From positions 62,001-126,000 of the IMG/VR virus record IMGVR_UViG_3300005976_000005: a stretch of DNA of 64,000 nt. One strand, given 5' to 3'. This document shows positions 15,494-23,415 of the stretch, piece by piece. Each line of letters starts with the position of its first letter. The stretch's first letter is position 1. Made by a program: the position numbers and the translations under genes. Source of the stretch: a virus. Below the pieces are notes generated by a model that was not told the DNA's origin, did not search any database, and was given only the letters and a program-made list of their open reading frames with translations.

Positions 15494-16563
15494 TTGTATA
15501 CTCCATTACTAAATGATAAGTCTCTTGTCGCATAGAAATAGTTTCCATCAAAAGCTAATCCGTCTGCTTTCACAACAGCAATGGTTGTCACAGGATTACT
15601 TCCAGTCATTTGTGCGTATCTATATGCTGTTTCTCTATCAGGAGCAAAGTATGTGTTTGTTTTGAATTTTTCCGATCTAAGTATCTTATTTAGATTTGAC
15701 TTTGATGTTCCGTGGTGAAGTGTTAGATAAAGTTCACCGTCTATGTAATTCTTGGGAACATTAAACTTTTCTACACCCTTCAAAACCGAATCCATAAATG
15801 CGTCGTTGGATTCGTGGAACTTTGCCGTAAGAGAAGGTTCTCTCAGTTGCCCGGCAAAGTACTGGTCTATCTTTCTTATTATGTTTGTTGGATTGATTGG
15901 TTGGTCAAACTCTTCATAATATCTTCCACCCTTACCATTTAGCTCCAACAACACCTGGTCAACACTGTTTATATATCTTCTCAAAGCATTTCTTTGTTGT
16001 TGTGTTACCGGTGATTCAATATCAATGAGACCAACATTAGCATCAATTCTAATAGGACCAAGTTTCTGAAAAGCAATCATTCCATCAGAGCCACCTTGAG
16101 CAGCCGGGTGATCTATATTCTCTAATGCTCTTCCAATTTCTCTATGATCCATTTCTCTACCACGAGCGTATGTATTACCGAACTTTCTGCCTGATAAATC
16201 GAGAAGCTTACCGTCTCTCATTATATATCCTGCGAACTTTAGATTGTTTGTCAAACCGAATCTTCTTCTCACCTCATTGAGAACTTGTTCATCGGTGGAT
16301 ACTTCCTTCTTCTCAACAGCTCTTTTTATAGCTTCATAATGATGCGGTAATGCTTCCTTATTGATTGGTTTATTTCTGTCAAAAAAGTTCCTTTTCAAAA
16401 TTGCCTTGACATCATCAGGACCTCTCCAATCAAATCCCTTACGCTTCATGTAAGTGTTTATCTTACTGAAAACTGTTTTAGGAACGTCATCCAAACTGTT
16501 GATTATTATTTTGTCATCAAGGACCTCAAAGTCCTCTCTTATATAGAAAGCTTCGAATCTCAT
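15490..16563 (-). CDS. putative packaged ADP-ribosyltransferase-fold protein
   Basis: 357 residues. The leader MRFEAFYIRE|DFE has an IxE site. The C-terminal 80 residues read LYLTLHHGTSKSNLNKILRS, then TYFAPDRETAYRYAQ and further strands. The HHGTS turn, helix and downstream Ala-rich helix follow the ART/PARP/KptA pattern, in which the His binds NAD. T4 packages and injects the ADP-ribosyltransferase Alt, which carries a comparable leader (MELITELFDE), so an Alt-like role is likely. The middle part (KLLDLSGRKFGNTYARGREMDH) is unassigned. The stop overlaps the next start as ATGA. Confidence 0.6.
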   Translation of the reverse strand: MRFEAFYIREDFEVLDDKIIINSLDDVPKTVFSKINTYMKRKGFDWRGPDDVKAILKRNFFDRNKPINKEALPHHYEAIKRAVEKKEVSTDEQVLNEVRRRFGLTNNLKFAGYIMRDGKLLDLSGRKFGNTYARGREMDHREIGRALENIDHPAAQGGSDGMIAFQKLGPIRIDANVGLIDIESPVTQQQRNALRRYINSVDQVLLELNGKGGRYYEEFDQPINPTNIIRKIDQYFAGQLREPSLTAKFHESNDAFMDSVLKGVEKFNVPKNYIDGELYLTLHHGTSKSNLNKILRSEKFKTNTYFAPDRETAYRYAQMTGSNPVTTIAVVKADGLAFDGNYFYATRDLSFSNGVYK

Positions 16564-16572
16564 TGTATCCTC

Positions 16573-16905
16573 TTACATAGCATGTGTTGGTACTTCTTCA
16601 AATTCTACTTCTTCTGGATTTTCACCCATCTCTCTGAGTTTTCTAATAGCGAACTTCTTTGGCATTTCAGTAGGTGTATATCCCCAACGAACTTCTCTTT
16701 CTTCCATAGGTTTATGACTGGTATCAAAAACGAACTCAAGATATCTACCTTGTGGATTAGGAACATCTCTTGAAACCTTTACAACAATATCACCACTATC
16801 CTGGATTTCCTTTCTCCATTTGAAAGTTCTACCTATTTCCATTTCATCGTCTTTCCAATCTCGATCTCTTCCAAGAGCCTCTTTAAGATATTCATTAAAA
16901 GCCAT
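16573..16905 (-). CDS. hypothetical protein with head-type leader
   Basis: 110 residues, leader MAFNEYLKE|ALG. A beta-rich middle (DIVVKVSRDVPNPQGRYLEF) and the end EVEFEEVPTHAM are unassigned. The ATG overlaps the stop of the cupin gene upstream, so the two are coupled. Confidence 0.6.
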   Translation of the reverse strand: MAFNEYLKEALGRDRDWKDDEMEIGRTFKWRKEIQDSGDIVVKVSRDVPNPQGRYLEFVFDTSHKPMEEREVRWGYTPTEMPKKFAIRKLREMGENPEEVEFEEVPTHAM

Positions 16906-17318
16906 TATTCTTCTCCTTCATCTTCCATTGCTTCTTCTTTAGTATCGTGAACAGTTCCTTCCGGATGTTGTGGTGGTGAGTATATTGCGTAGAGCTTTAT
17001 ACCTTCTTCTCCAGCAATAATGTTATGTTTCACACCACCTGGAACTATAAAAGCCGAACCGTCTTTTATGTCATACTTCTTACCGTCCATAACCAGTTTA
17101 CCAGAACCACCATCAATTCTGAAGAACTGATCTGGATCATGAATCTCTTCTCCAATATCTTCGTTGGGTTTTAGTGACATTAGTACTAATTGCATGTTGT
17201 CACCAGTAAATAATGACTTTCTGAATTTGTCATTATCAACAGTATCTTTCTCGATATCTGTAACAAATCCAACTTCTTGACTCTCTTCTGCTTCTCTTAC
17301 AAAATCTCTAAAACTCAT
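16905..17318 (-). CDS. cupin-domain protein with head-type leader
   Basis: 137 residues, leader MSFRDFVRE|AEE. The body is a single cupin barrel: MSLKPNEDIGEEIHDPDQFF (first cupin motif with H and E), GSGKLVMDGKKYDIKDG, then FIVPGGVKHNI (second motif, P-G-x-x-H). Cupins bind metals or small molecules and sometimes act as dioxygenases or epimerases; the ligand cannot be told here. A cupin carrying the same leader as its unrelated neighbours suggests that the leader is a sorting tag. The acidic tail (EEAMEDEGEE) is unusual. Confidence 0.75.
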   Translation of the reverse strand: MSFRDFVREAEESQEVGFVTDIEKDTVDNDKFRKSLFTGDNMQLVLMSLKPNEDIGEEIHDPDQFFRIDGGSGKLVMDGKKYDIKDGSAFIVPGGVKHNIIAGEEGIKLYAIYSPPQHPEGTVHDTKEEAMEDEGEE

Positions 17319-17944
17319 TTTGATTCTCTCACTTTACCTGGTATGAAAACCTCAAGATGATCTCTTGACATTGTTATTGTTTCGCTTCTTCCTCTCTTGT
17401 ATGGATCGAAGACTTTAGATTTGTAAGCTTCCTTGTTCCAACTAGAGGGAGTTCTCAAATACTTTCTATCCATAGCTATAACTTTTTTCAGAAGTTTGGG
17501 TAAATCCTTTGTGTGGACTTTTACCCAAGAACCCTTATATTCTTTACCAACTCCCATCTTCTTTGCTGGTTCAACAAAGTGAGTCCAGATATCTCCGTGG
17601 TGCTGAAACTTCTTTATTGGAGGAAATCTCATTGTTTCCTCTCCACTTTTGTCAACACCCTTGACCATTATATCCTTATTCCAAGCAGCAAGAAACGGCT
17701 CCACATAAGGCCAGATGAAAGCATAAATCCCCTTCTTCTCTGGTGGTGTATGGAACCCTGCTACTGGATTTTCAGAATCCACGAATTTTCTTTCCTTCTT
17801 TTTGTCCCTCTTAGGGTTCATGTGTCCCCATCGAGTAAACATAATCTTTGGATCAGATTTCTTATCTCTTGCCTTTACTTTGACAACAGAATCATCTTCA
17901 TCGCCTATATAGTAATGTGCCTCAAATTTATTTTCCGTCTTCAT
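17315..17944 (-). CDS. hypothetical protein
   Basis: 209 residues from the ATG at 17944 (AGAAGGAAATTCGG upstream; a longer frame from 18001 has no ribosome site). Basic beta-rich N-half (FEAHYYIGDEDDSVVKVKAR) and an aromatic segment (AFIWPYVEPFLAAW). No family recognised. It lacks the shared leader. The start overlaps the upstream gene's end, and the stop overlaps the cupin start by four bases. Confidence 0.6.
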   Translation of the reverse strand: MKTENKFEAHYYIGDEDDSVVKVKARDKKSDPKIMFTRWGHMNPKRDKKKERKFVDSENPVAGFHTPPEKKGIYAFIWPYVEPFLAAWNKDIMVKGVDKSGEETMRFPPIKKFQHHGDIWTHFVEPAKKMGVGKEYKGSWVKVHTKDLPKLLKKVIAMDRKYLRTPSSWNKEAYKSKVFDPYKRGRSETITMSRDHLEVFIPGKVRESK

Positions 17945-18517
17945 CCGAATTTCCTTCTGGGTCTGAAAGCTGGAAACTAATTTGATCTTTGTACTTAGCA
18001 AAGTCTACAAGATAAACGTCATTTTCAGAAAACTTTATTAGCTCAAATTTCTTTTCATCTTCTATATCTTTTGGAAACTTCTCCCATTTCTTATCTTCAT
18101 AATTCCAAAATCTCTTTATTGCGTCGAGCGGAACTTGGTGAGCCGCTGCGACTTTATGTCCTGCCTTTTCAATTTCGATTGCTTTAGCAGAATCATCTGT
18201 TGCTACAACAAGTTTACCTTCATCAAATTCGTCAAAGGATTTTGGTCTGTCAGCAGAGTAATAGAAAGTTAAAACTCTCTTCTCTTCTGTTTGTGGCTTA
18301 GGGACATCGGTCTTGACATGTGGGTCCTTTTGCTTCCTTTTAATCTTTACTTCAAGAGGAGCATACTTCCACTGCTCATCTGAAGGAAGACTCTTTACCT
18401 TGACCTTATTTCTTTGACCAGTAGAAGTTCTATGCCATATTTTTTTTTTTGCCGCCAATCATCATTCTGACTGCCGGTATCATATTCCGTTATCAAATAA
18501 AAAAAAGAAAAATTCAT
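17928..18517 (-). CDS. head-leader protein with a one-base slip at an A11 tract
   Basis: An ATG at 18517 with AAGGAGG upstream reads MNFSFFYLITE|YDTG... and then DDWRQKKK, where an 11-A tract (about 18430-18441) is one A short for the frame to continue. The following frame, IWHRTSTGQRNKVKVKSLPS to the stop at 17928, is a clear basic protein of 170 residues with no good start of its own (only a TTG). One extra A gives 196 codons with the shared leader. So it is a slippage-dependent gene, a recent mutation or an assembly error. The body (FYYSADRPKSFDEFDEGKLV) is unassigned. Confidence 0.6.
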
Positions 18518-18613
18518 AGCAATAGCGCCTCCTTAAGAACAAAAACATTATATAAATTCATAATATGTCTCCTAAAACTTTTATAAATACAAATTCTGCT
18601 GTCTCCCTTATTA

Positions 18614-18621
18614 TATTTATA
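18614..18621 (-). promoter_or_regulatory. T4-late-like promoter box TATAAATA
   Basis: Exact TATAAATA on the minus strand, about 97 bases upstream of the ATG at 18517. A second copy on the plus strand (18582-18589) faces the relic at 18647. Confidence 0.4.
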
Positions 18622-18646
18622 TTTTTTATTAAAAAAGGAATTCAAA

Positions 18647-18790
18647 ATGTCTAAAAAATTAACCAATCAAGAAGTCATTCAAAGAATTCAGAAAACTTTT
18701 CCAAATCACAATTATGACTATTCTCAAATTAACTGGCAAGGATTTGATAAACCCTTAAAAGTTCTTAATCAGAATCTCTTCTCTTTTTGA
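18647..18790 (+). pseudogene. truncated zinc-ribbon homing endonuclease (plus strand)
   Basis: The only convincing plus-strand coding relic. AAAAAAGGAATTCAAA precedes an ATG that reads MSKKLTNQEVIQRIQKTFPN and then HNYDYSQINWQG, and stops after 47 codons. The H-x-x-Y-D-Y-S phrase is the same repeat start found four times in the intact endonuclease at 39340-40458 (HKNKYDYSLVNY). It is cut before its first Cys pair, overlaps the 3' end of the methyltransferase gene, and a plus-strand TATAAATA lies 58 bases upstream. The gap 18518-18646 otherwise holds only these promoter boxes. Confidence 0.6.
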
Positions 18791-19561
18791 TGAATGTTTC
18801 TTTAGTCTATTTCCATTCTGACAGTTTATACCATACTTTACAAAATTGAACTTGTCAGAAGAGTACATCTTTCTCAAACCATCAAATTCATAATAGCTTA
18901 TTATAACTTTACCCTTAACTGTATTTATACATTCTGATAATCTATTGTGAATATCCTTTTTACCAATAGTGTAATATCGCTCACAGTCGAAGTATGGCGG
19001 GTCTATATAAAACAACATTCCATCTCTATCATGCTTCCTAATACAATCTTCAAAGTCAAGGTTTTCAAAATCAGTAATCTTAGACAAACTATTCAAAATT
19101 TTTGGGTTCTTAAGCTTATCTATCAATTGCTCATATTTTGAACGGTACTTACTTCTATCAAGAATTGTTATCTTGCTTTTATTACTCAAAGTGTTGCCAG
19201 CAAATATTTGAGTCTGTATATAAGCAAATTTAGCGGCAATATCAAAATCAGGCTCATCAATTCTACTCTCTATGCCAATGTTAAAAATTTCATCTCTGAA
19301 TCTAATAAACAATTCTGGGTCCTGTGGTCTGTGCTTTTCAAGCTCTTTCTTCATTCTGTGAGGATTTATAGAGCAACATTTGAACAAATTGACCATTTGC
19401 GAATTCACATCGTTATAAATGATGCTGCTTTTAGTCATTTCAGACTGAATATAAATCCAAAAAGCACCTGAAAAAGGTTCACAATATCCGTCAAAGTGAT
19501 TTGGAAACTCTGGTAAAATATACTTAGCGTGAAACTTCTTTCCACCAATATACGAAATCAT
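18755..19561 (-). CDS. D12-class (Dam-like) adenine-N6 DNA methyltransferase
   Basis: 268 residues from the ATG at 19561 (CGAGGAGTCTGT upstream; a longer frame to 19624 crosses the leader). Motif X region SYIGGKKFHAKYILPEF, motif I YCEPFSGAF and motif IV DPPYFDCERYY are clear, in the order seen in Dam/DpnM-type D12 enzymes. It transfers methyl from S-adenosylmethionine to adenine N6, probably protecting phage DNA from host restriction. The recognition site is unknown. It has an early promoter at 19607-19635 with an inverted repeat in the leader. Confidence 0.85.
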   Translation of the reverse strand: MISYIGGKKFHAKYILPEFPNHFDGYCEPFSGAFWIYIQSEMTKSSIIYNDVNSQMVNLFKCCSINPHRMKKELEKHRPQDPELFIRFRDEIFNIGIESRIDEPDFDIAAKFAYIQTQIFAGNTLSNKSKITILDRSKYRSKYEQLIDKLKNPKILNSLSKITDFENLDFEDCIRKHDRDGMLFYIDPPYFDCERYYTIGKKDIHNRLSECINTVKGKVIISYYEFDGLRKMYSSDKFNFVKYGINCQNGNRLKKHSSKREEILIKNF

Positions 19562-19606
19562 ACAGACTCCTCGACAAAAATAGACATACCTTACCAATAT
19601 GTCTAT

Positions 19607-19635
19607 AATATAATAAATTACCAAGTATATGTCAA
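19607..19635 (-). promoter_or_regulatory. sigma70-like promoter (methyltransferase) with downstream inverted repeat
   Basis: TTGACA (19635-19630), 17 bases, TATATT (19612-19607). Right behind the -10 box lies a perfect 7-bp inverted repeat AGACATA...TATGTCT (19582-19588 and 19598-19604), placed like an operator over the transcription start, or able to fold in the mRNA leader. Confidence 0.7.
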
Positions 19636-19638
19636 ATA

Positions 19639-20898
19639 TTATTCTACGAAGAAAGGTTTAAAATCCATCCAAAGATTTAGTTTACCTTCTTCCTTAATTG
19701 GTATCTTGAGTCTTAGAAACTCAACATCATTGTTTCCATAGAATACAAGCGAGAAAGAATTTGTTTTCTCTGAAATTTTTTCCATTCTCATATAGAACTT
19801 GTCATTGAAATTATCTACCAGCTTTTTGAACCCTTTACTTGTTTTTGTTGAAATAACCCTTGTATTGTTAGATTGAGTTACAGCTAAATAAATTTCTTCA
19901 CTACCAAGACCTATAGAATTAACAAAGCTTTCGTTTATTCTATCACCATTATCTTTATATACTTCGTTAAAAATATCTATAACGAAGTCTCTAATTATCT
20001 GGTATCTGGATTTACCACCTTCTTCCATTGGCTGGTTCATAAATTCGGTTGCTAATGTGCTATAATCAGGAACTTTTTTCTTTTTAAGACTTCTTTTCAG
20101 TTTACTAAACTCCGAAGCTAACTTAGATATTTCTGGAATTCTTCTAATAACATCTTTTGCTTCTGTAGACAATTCATCATCCTCTATCTTATCCAACAAA
20201 TTTTTCACAAACTTAGCTCCAGTACCTTCAACATTAGGAAACATAACTTTCTTTATGAAGCTAATAAATGTAGAATTTACGAGGTTGATACTAAAACCAC
20301 TGTATGCTTTCAACGAAGCAAAAATCTCCTGAACAACCTTCTGCTCTGACATCTTCGTAACAATCAAGTCAGCAGTTGTCTCAAACTTCCTAGACTCACC
20401 AGCAAGCTCAATATCAAAAAGACAAAGAGCACTATCTTCCGATGATGAAATTTCTGTAAAGATTTTCTCAGCCAATGCCTCACCTTGTTGCTCTGATGTT
20501 CTTATCTTTCCACTTAGATTTTTCTGTTCTTTCTCCCCCCACTTAACATTCTCAATTTTTTCTGTTCTATACCTATTCATTTCATTGTTAAGTTCTTCAA
20601 GTAGATTTTTACTCTTGATTTTAAACCCACTATCCAACAAGTTCTTACATAGATTATACGCAGTTACTCTTTCCACATAATAACCTATTCTCGACTTGAG
20701 GTCCGACTTTCTGTCTTCACCATTTGATTCTTTCATGTTATTGGATACTCCTAAACTAATTCTTTTGGTTTGACCAAAATTCAACATAGAAAATAGCTTC
20801 TTTATACTATTAACAATTTTTCTAAATGAACTCTTGATCCATTGAGTTATGTTAGGTATAGTGATGTTCTCATGAAAGTAAAAATCATCGAACCTCAT
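19639..20898 (-). CDS. unknown protein with head-type leader
   Basis: 419 residues from the ATG at 20898, which has GGAG eight bases upstream (the ATG at 20904 has only two). Leader MRFDDFYFHE|NITI. The body is mostly helical with LKSRIGYYVERVTAYNLCKN and CLFDIELAGESRKFETTADL. The last phrase has spaced D/E residues that recall a PD-(D/E)xK nuclease core, a weak guess. The gene is translationally coupled to the GP88-like gene upstream. Confidence 0.6.
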   Translation of the reverse strand: MRFDDFYFHENITIPNITQWIKSSFRKIVNSIKKLFSMLNFGQTKRISLGVSNNMKESNGEDRKSDLKSRIGYYVERVTAYNLCKNLLDSGFKIKSKNLLEELNNEMNRYRTEKIENVKWGEKEQKNLSGKIRTSEQQGEALAEKIFTEISSSEDSALCLFDIELAGESRKFETTADLIVTKMSEQKVVQEIFASLKAYSGFSINLVNSTFISFIKKVMFPNVEGTGAKFVKNLLDKIEDDELSTEAKDVIRRIPEISKLASEFSKLKRSLKKKKVPDYSTLATEFMNQPMEEGGKSRYQIIRDFVIDIFNEVYKDNGDRINESFVNSIGLGSEEIYLAVTQSNNTRVISTKTSKGFKKLVDNFNDKFYMRMEKISEKTNSFSLVFYGNNDVEFLRLKIPIKEEGKLNLWMDFKPFFVE

Positions 20899-20900
20899 TT

Positions 20901-22433
20901 TCATATCTCCTTTTTGAGTCTTCTAAAAACTCCAGCATGTTGTTTAGCAACTGCCTTTGAAACTTTTGGCGTTTCTCCCTTCTTAGCCATCTCTATTGAC
21001 TTGTTCAAAGCATTTAGGAGAGAAGACCACTTTTTAGCAGCAGGAGCCTGTCCCTGCGCTCTTGCTCTCTCAAGTTCTGCTTCAAACTTTCCAGTCAAAG
21101 CATCCACACTCTTTACCAAACCTTCAGTACTATCCTGTTGAGTAATCTCTATATTCGCGTCACCATTCTGAATTCTTCCAACTTCAACATACTTCTCAAT
21201 TGCGTTTATGAGATTTTCTGATTGACCCTTTGATTTGAATATATCAGCAAATAAGTCTATCCTATCCTGACGAATAGGAACGAGTCTCTGATACTGCTTC
21301 TTCAAGTTATCAGGAACAAGATTCATTGCCATCTGTCCCTTCTCCTTTGGATTTCCTTCACCCGCCATTATCTCAGCAAACTCTGGCATCTCTATAACAG
21401 TTGTAAGAATTTTATTCAACTGAACTTGATATTCTGTTCCAGAACCGTGAATTGGAAGAAAGATATGCTTCTTCGTCTTTTCCTTACAATATCTACATTT
21501 TCTACAATCACCCAAACAATGAACTCCCTTGTTCACAGTAACTCCATTGAATTCATGTAGCTCGTTTCTTTCTACCAAATCCATGACCTCGTTGAACTCA
21601 TTGAGTTCAAGAGGAACAAAAGCATTGTCCAACATGAATCCAGAACCATTGACACAAATGTTTGGTCCCAAGTCTCCAATGTTGAGGTCTGTTCTGTGGG
21701 TGTATGTGTAGAGCTTCAAGTCAGAACCCATACTTATAAGTTCCTTTCCAACTTGTCTGAGCTTTTCAACATCATCAACACCAGCCATCTGCGCTTTCTT
21801 CTCTTCTGGAACTCTTGCCAAAAGCTCTGGGTCAGATGGAAGATTTCTAAATTCACCAGCTTCATTGATTCTGATGTACTTTATTCTTGGCATTACCTCT
21901 GTAATATTGACAAGACCCTGAGCAATTCCTCTTGGTGTCAAACAAGCCCATTGTTCTTCGTGTCTGATATTTTTCTCCATTGATCCTTTCCACTGCTTCT
22001 CAAATCTCAAAGCATAACACTGACCATTAGGACCAAGTTTACAAGTACCGAGAATAGCGGACATACAGTTACCGGCAGTTGACATATTGAGAAGAACAGT
22101 ATCACCACCAATCTTCGCATTACCAGCGGCAACTTCAAAATCTCTGACTTCACCAGTCTCCGGGTCTGTTACCTTTGTTCTTGTTCTGTTCTCTTTCTTA
22201 CTCTTTTTTTCTTGCTCGTTCAAACTGTCATAATGCTCATATGCTTCTTTCAGTGACTTGAATGTCTTCCCATCTCTGGAAAGTCTTATTACATCATGTT
22301 CTACTAATTGAGGAAGATACTTCAAAGGAATGCCAATTTCCATTTCACCCCTCTCATTGATCGAACAGAGGTCCAAATCAATTGGCATCATGAAAGTATT
22401 ATCTTCAAAATAGTGGTCAATGAATCTGTCCAT
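20901..22433 (-). CDS. GP88-like Cys-rich protein with head-type leader
   Basis: 510 residues. Start MDRFIDHYFED is leader-like, though the E site is less clear. The core reads LLNMSTAGNCMSAILGTCKL then GPNGQCYALRFEKQW, followed by KYIRINEAGEFRNL, LKLYTYTHRTDL and CLGDCRKCRYCKEK. This matches the gene-product-88 family found in phages and plasmids, whose Cys clusters probably bind iron-sulfur or zinc; the reaction is unknown. The C-terminal third is helical (GQSENLINAIEKYVEVGRI) and may be a separate domain. It is an odd protein to find in a putative packaged set. Confidence 0.65.
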   Translation of the reverse strand: MDRFIDHYFEDNTFMMPIDLDLCSINERGEMEIGIPLKYLPQLVEHDVIRLSRDGKTFKSLKEAYEHYDSLNEQEKKSKKENRTRTKVTDPETGEVRDFEVAAGNAKIGGDTVLLNMSTAGNCMSAILGTCKLGPNGQCYALRFEKQWKGSMEKNIRHEEQWACLTPRGIAQGLVNITEVMPRIKYIRINEAGEFRNLPSDPELLARVPEEKKAQMAGVDDVEKLRQVGKELISMGSDLKLYTYTHRTDLNIGDLGPNICVNGSGFMLDNAFVPLELNEFNEVMDLVERNELHEFNGVTVNKGVHCLGDCRKCRYCKEKTKKHIFLPIHGSGTEYQVQLNKILTTVIEMPEFAEIMAGEGNPKEKGQMAMNLVPDNLKKQYQRLVPIRQDRIDLFADIFKSKGQSENLINAIEKYVEVGRIQNGDANIEITQQDSTEGLVKSVDALTGKFEAELERARAQGQAPAAKKWSSLLNALNKSIEMAKKGETPKVSKAVAKQHAGVFRRLKKEI

Positions 22434-22448
22434 ATTATTCTCTCCTGT

Positions 22449-22605
22449 TTATCTGTTTAGAACTTCTTGTATTTCGTCGTATGCTTGTGACTGGTCACTT
22501 ACAGAACCAGTAATCTCTCTGCGAATTTCGTCAGGACTTACTACTGTATATTTTGTTTTTGTTATTTATCCAAGTTGACTTACCTGAACCAGGTATTTAA
22601 ATAAG
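22449..22605 (-). pseudogene. P-loop kinase relic (polynucleotide-kinase-like)
   Basis: No start codon. One frame reads IPGSGKSTWINNKNKIY, a Walker A motif. One base later the next frame continues TVVSPDEIRREITGSVSDQS then QAYDEIQEVLNR and a stop. P-loop followed by SPDE-x-R matches the N-terminal kinase module of PseT-like polynucleotide kinases and related phage kinases. Both the start and the C-terminal two thirds are missing. With the RNA ligase and nucleotidyltransferase elsewhere in the window, it could be a lost RNA-repair kinase. Confidence 0.6.
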
Positions 22606-22617
22606 CATTATGAAATC

Positions 22618-23148
22618 TTAAAATCCCAATTGCTTTAACTGTTTAATTGTATCATCTGCGTTTTGATGGTGTATACCAATACCATCCCCAAGATTTATCC
22701 AGTCATTGATTTTCTTATCATAATCATCTATGAGTATACTTTCTGTATCTGCGTGCTCATATTTATCCTTAGAAAAGATATAGTGCACATCTTCTCCAAG
22801 TTCTCTCTCAATCCAGATTTTTTTACCTTCTTTACAGAACTTGCTTCTTGTGGGAGTTGTTAATATCGTAGGATTATATTTTTTGATGTAGTTCCAAAGT
22901 TTCTTACCGTCAGGTGTCCAGGGCATCTCACTCCAGAATTCAAGCTTACCGTTTTCTGCTATGACTTTCCAAAGCTCTTCTCTTCCATACTTATCTTCGA
23001 ACTTATGCCCTTCCAATCCCTTGGTTACTTCACTTCCAAGATTTTCAAATGCTTTTTCCCACCAACAGATTACACCATCCATATCACAAAAGATTTTCAA
23101 TTGACTTTCCTCATTCTCATACAAATAAAGCATTTCAAGAATTCCCAT
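22618..23148 (-). CDS. HAD-family 5'-nucleotidase-like protein with head-type leader
   Basis: 176 residues from the ATG at 23148 (AAGGAGCGAATTG upstream). The leader MGILEMLYLYE|NEESQ is followed directly by KIFCDMDGVICWW, the D-x-D-G catalytic loop of HAD phosphatases, in the form typical of 5'(3')-deoxyribonucleotidases. TTPTRSKFCKEGK supplies motif II/III residues and ESILIDDYDKKI the final acidic pair. It probably dephosphorylates nucleotides. The leader and the enzyme core abut with almost no linker. Confidence 0.75.
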   Translation of the reverse strand: MGILEMLYLYENEESQLKIFCDMDGVICWWEKAFENLGSEVTKGLEGHKFEDKYGREELWKVIAENGKLEFWSEMPWTPDGKKLWNYIKKYNPTILTTPTRSKFCKEGKKIWIERELGEDVHYIFSKDKYEHADTESILIDDYDKKINDWINLGDGIGIHHQNADDTIKQLKQLGF

Positions 23149-23237
23149 CAATTCGCTCCTTGGTTTCTATACATTCTCATTTTATTGGTTATTTCTTCTT
23201 CTGTATTAGCAAGGAAAGTATCATTTGTGTCAGGCAT
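23148..23237 (-). CDS. possible 29-aa ORF
   Basis: MPDTNDTFLANTEEEITNKM... overlaps the next gene's start codon (TGATGG). Charged, no motif, weak ribosome site. It fills the gap between the tmRNA-side gene and the HAD gene and may serve only for translational coupling. Confidence 0.3.
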   Translation of the reverse strand: MPDTNDTFLANTEEEITNKMRMYRNQGAN

Positions 23238-23255
23238 AGTGAATGTGTATGCTAT

Positions 23256-23399
23256 CTACCACCATCCATTGAAATTTAGTCCATACTTATTGGCGAGAGA
23301 TTGACCTCTTCTCATTAGTTTTTTATCCTCTTTGGATAAATTAGTATCCTTTAACTTGATCGTTTTCTCTATCATATAAAATTCTCTAAATTGTAACAT
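23256..23399 (-). CDS. small basic protein with head-type leader
   Basis: 47 residues from the ATG at 23399 (GGGAGAAAAA upstream). Leader-like start MLQFREFYMIE|KTI, then a basic helix (KEDKKLMRRGQSLANKYGLN) and the end FNGWW. A longer frame to 23477 runs through the tmRNA and is not real. The gene begins 17 bases after the tmRNA 3' end. Function unknown. Confidence 0.55.
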   Translation of the reverse strand: MLQFREFYMIEKTIKLKDTNLSKEDKKLMRRGQSLANKYGLNFNGWW

Positions 23400-23415
23400 T
23401 TTTTCTCCCAAAATG

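Noticed and set aside
17315-18001. Longer start at 18001 for the protein at 17315
   Set aside because: The added residues overlap the upstream gene and lack a ribosome site, unlike the ATG at 17944.
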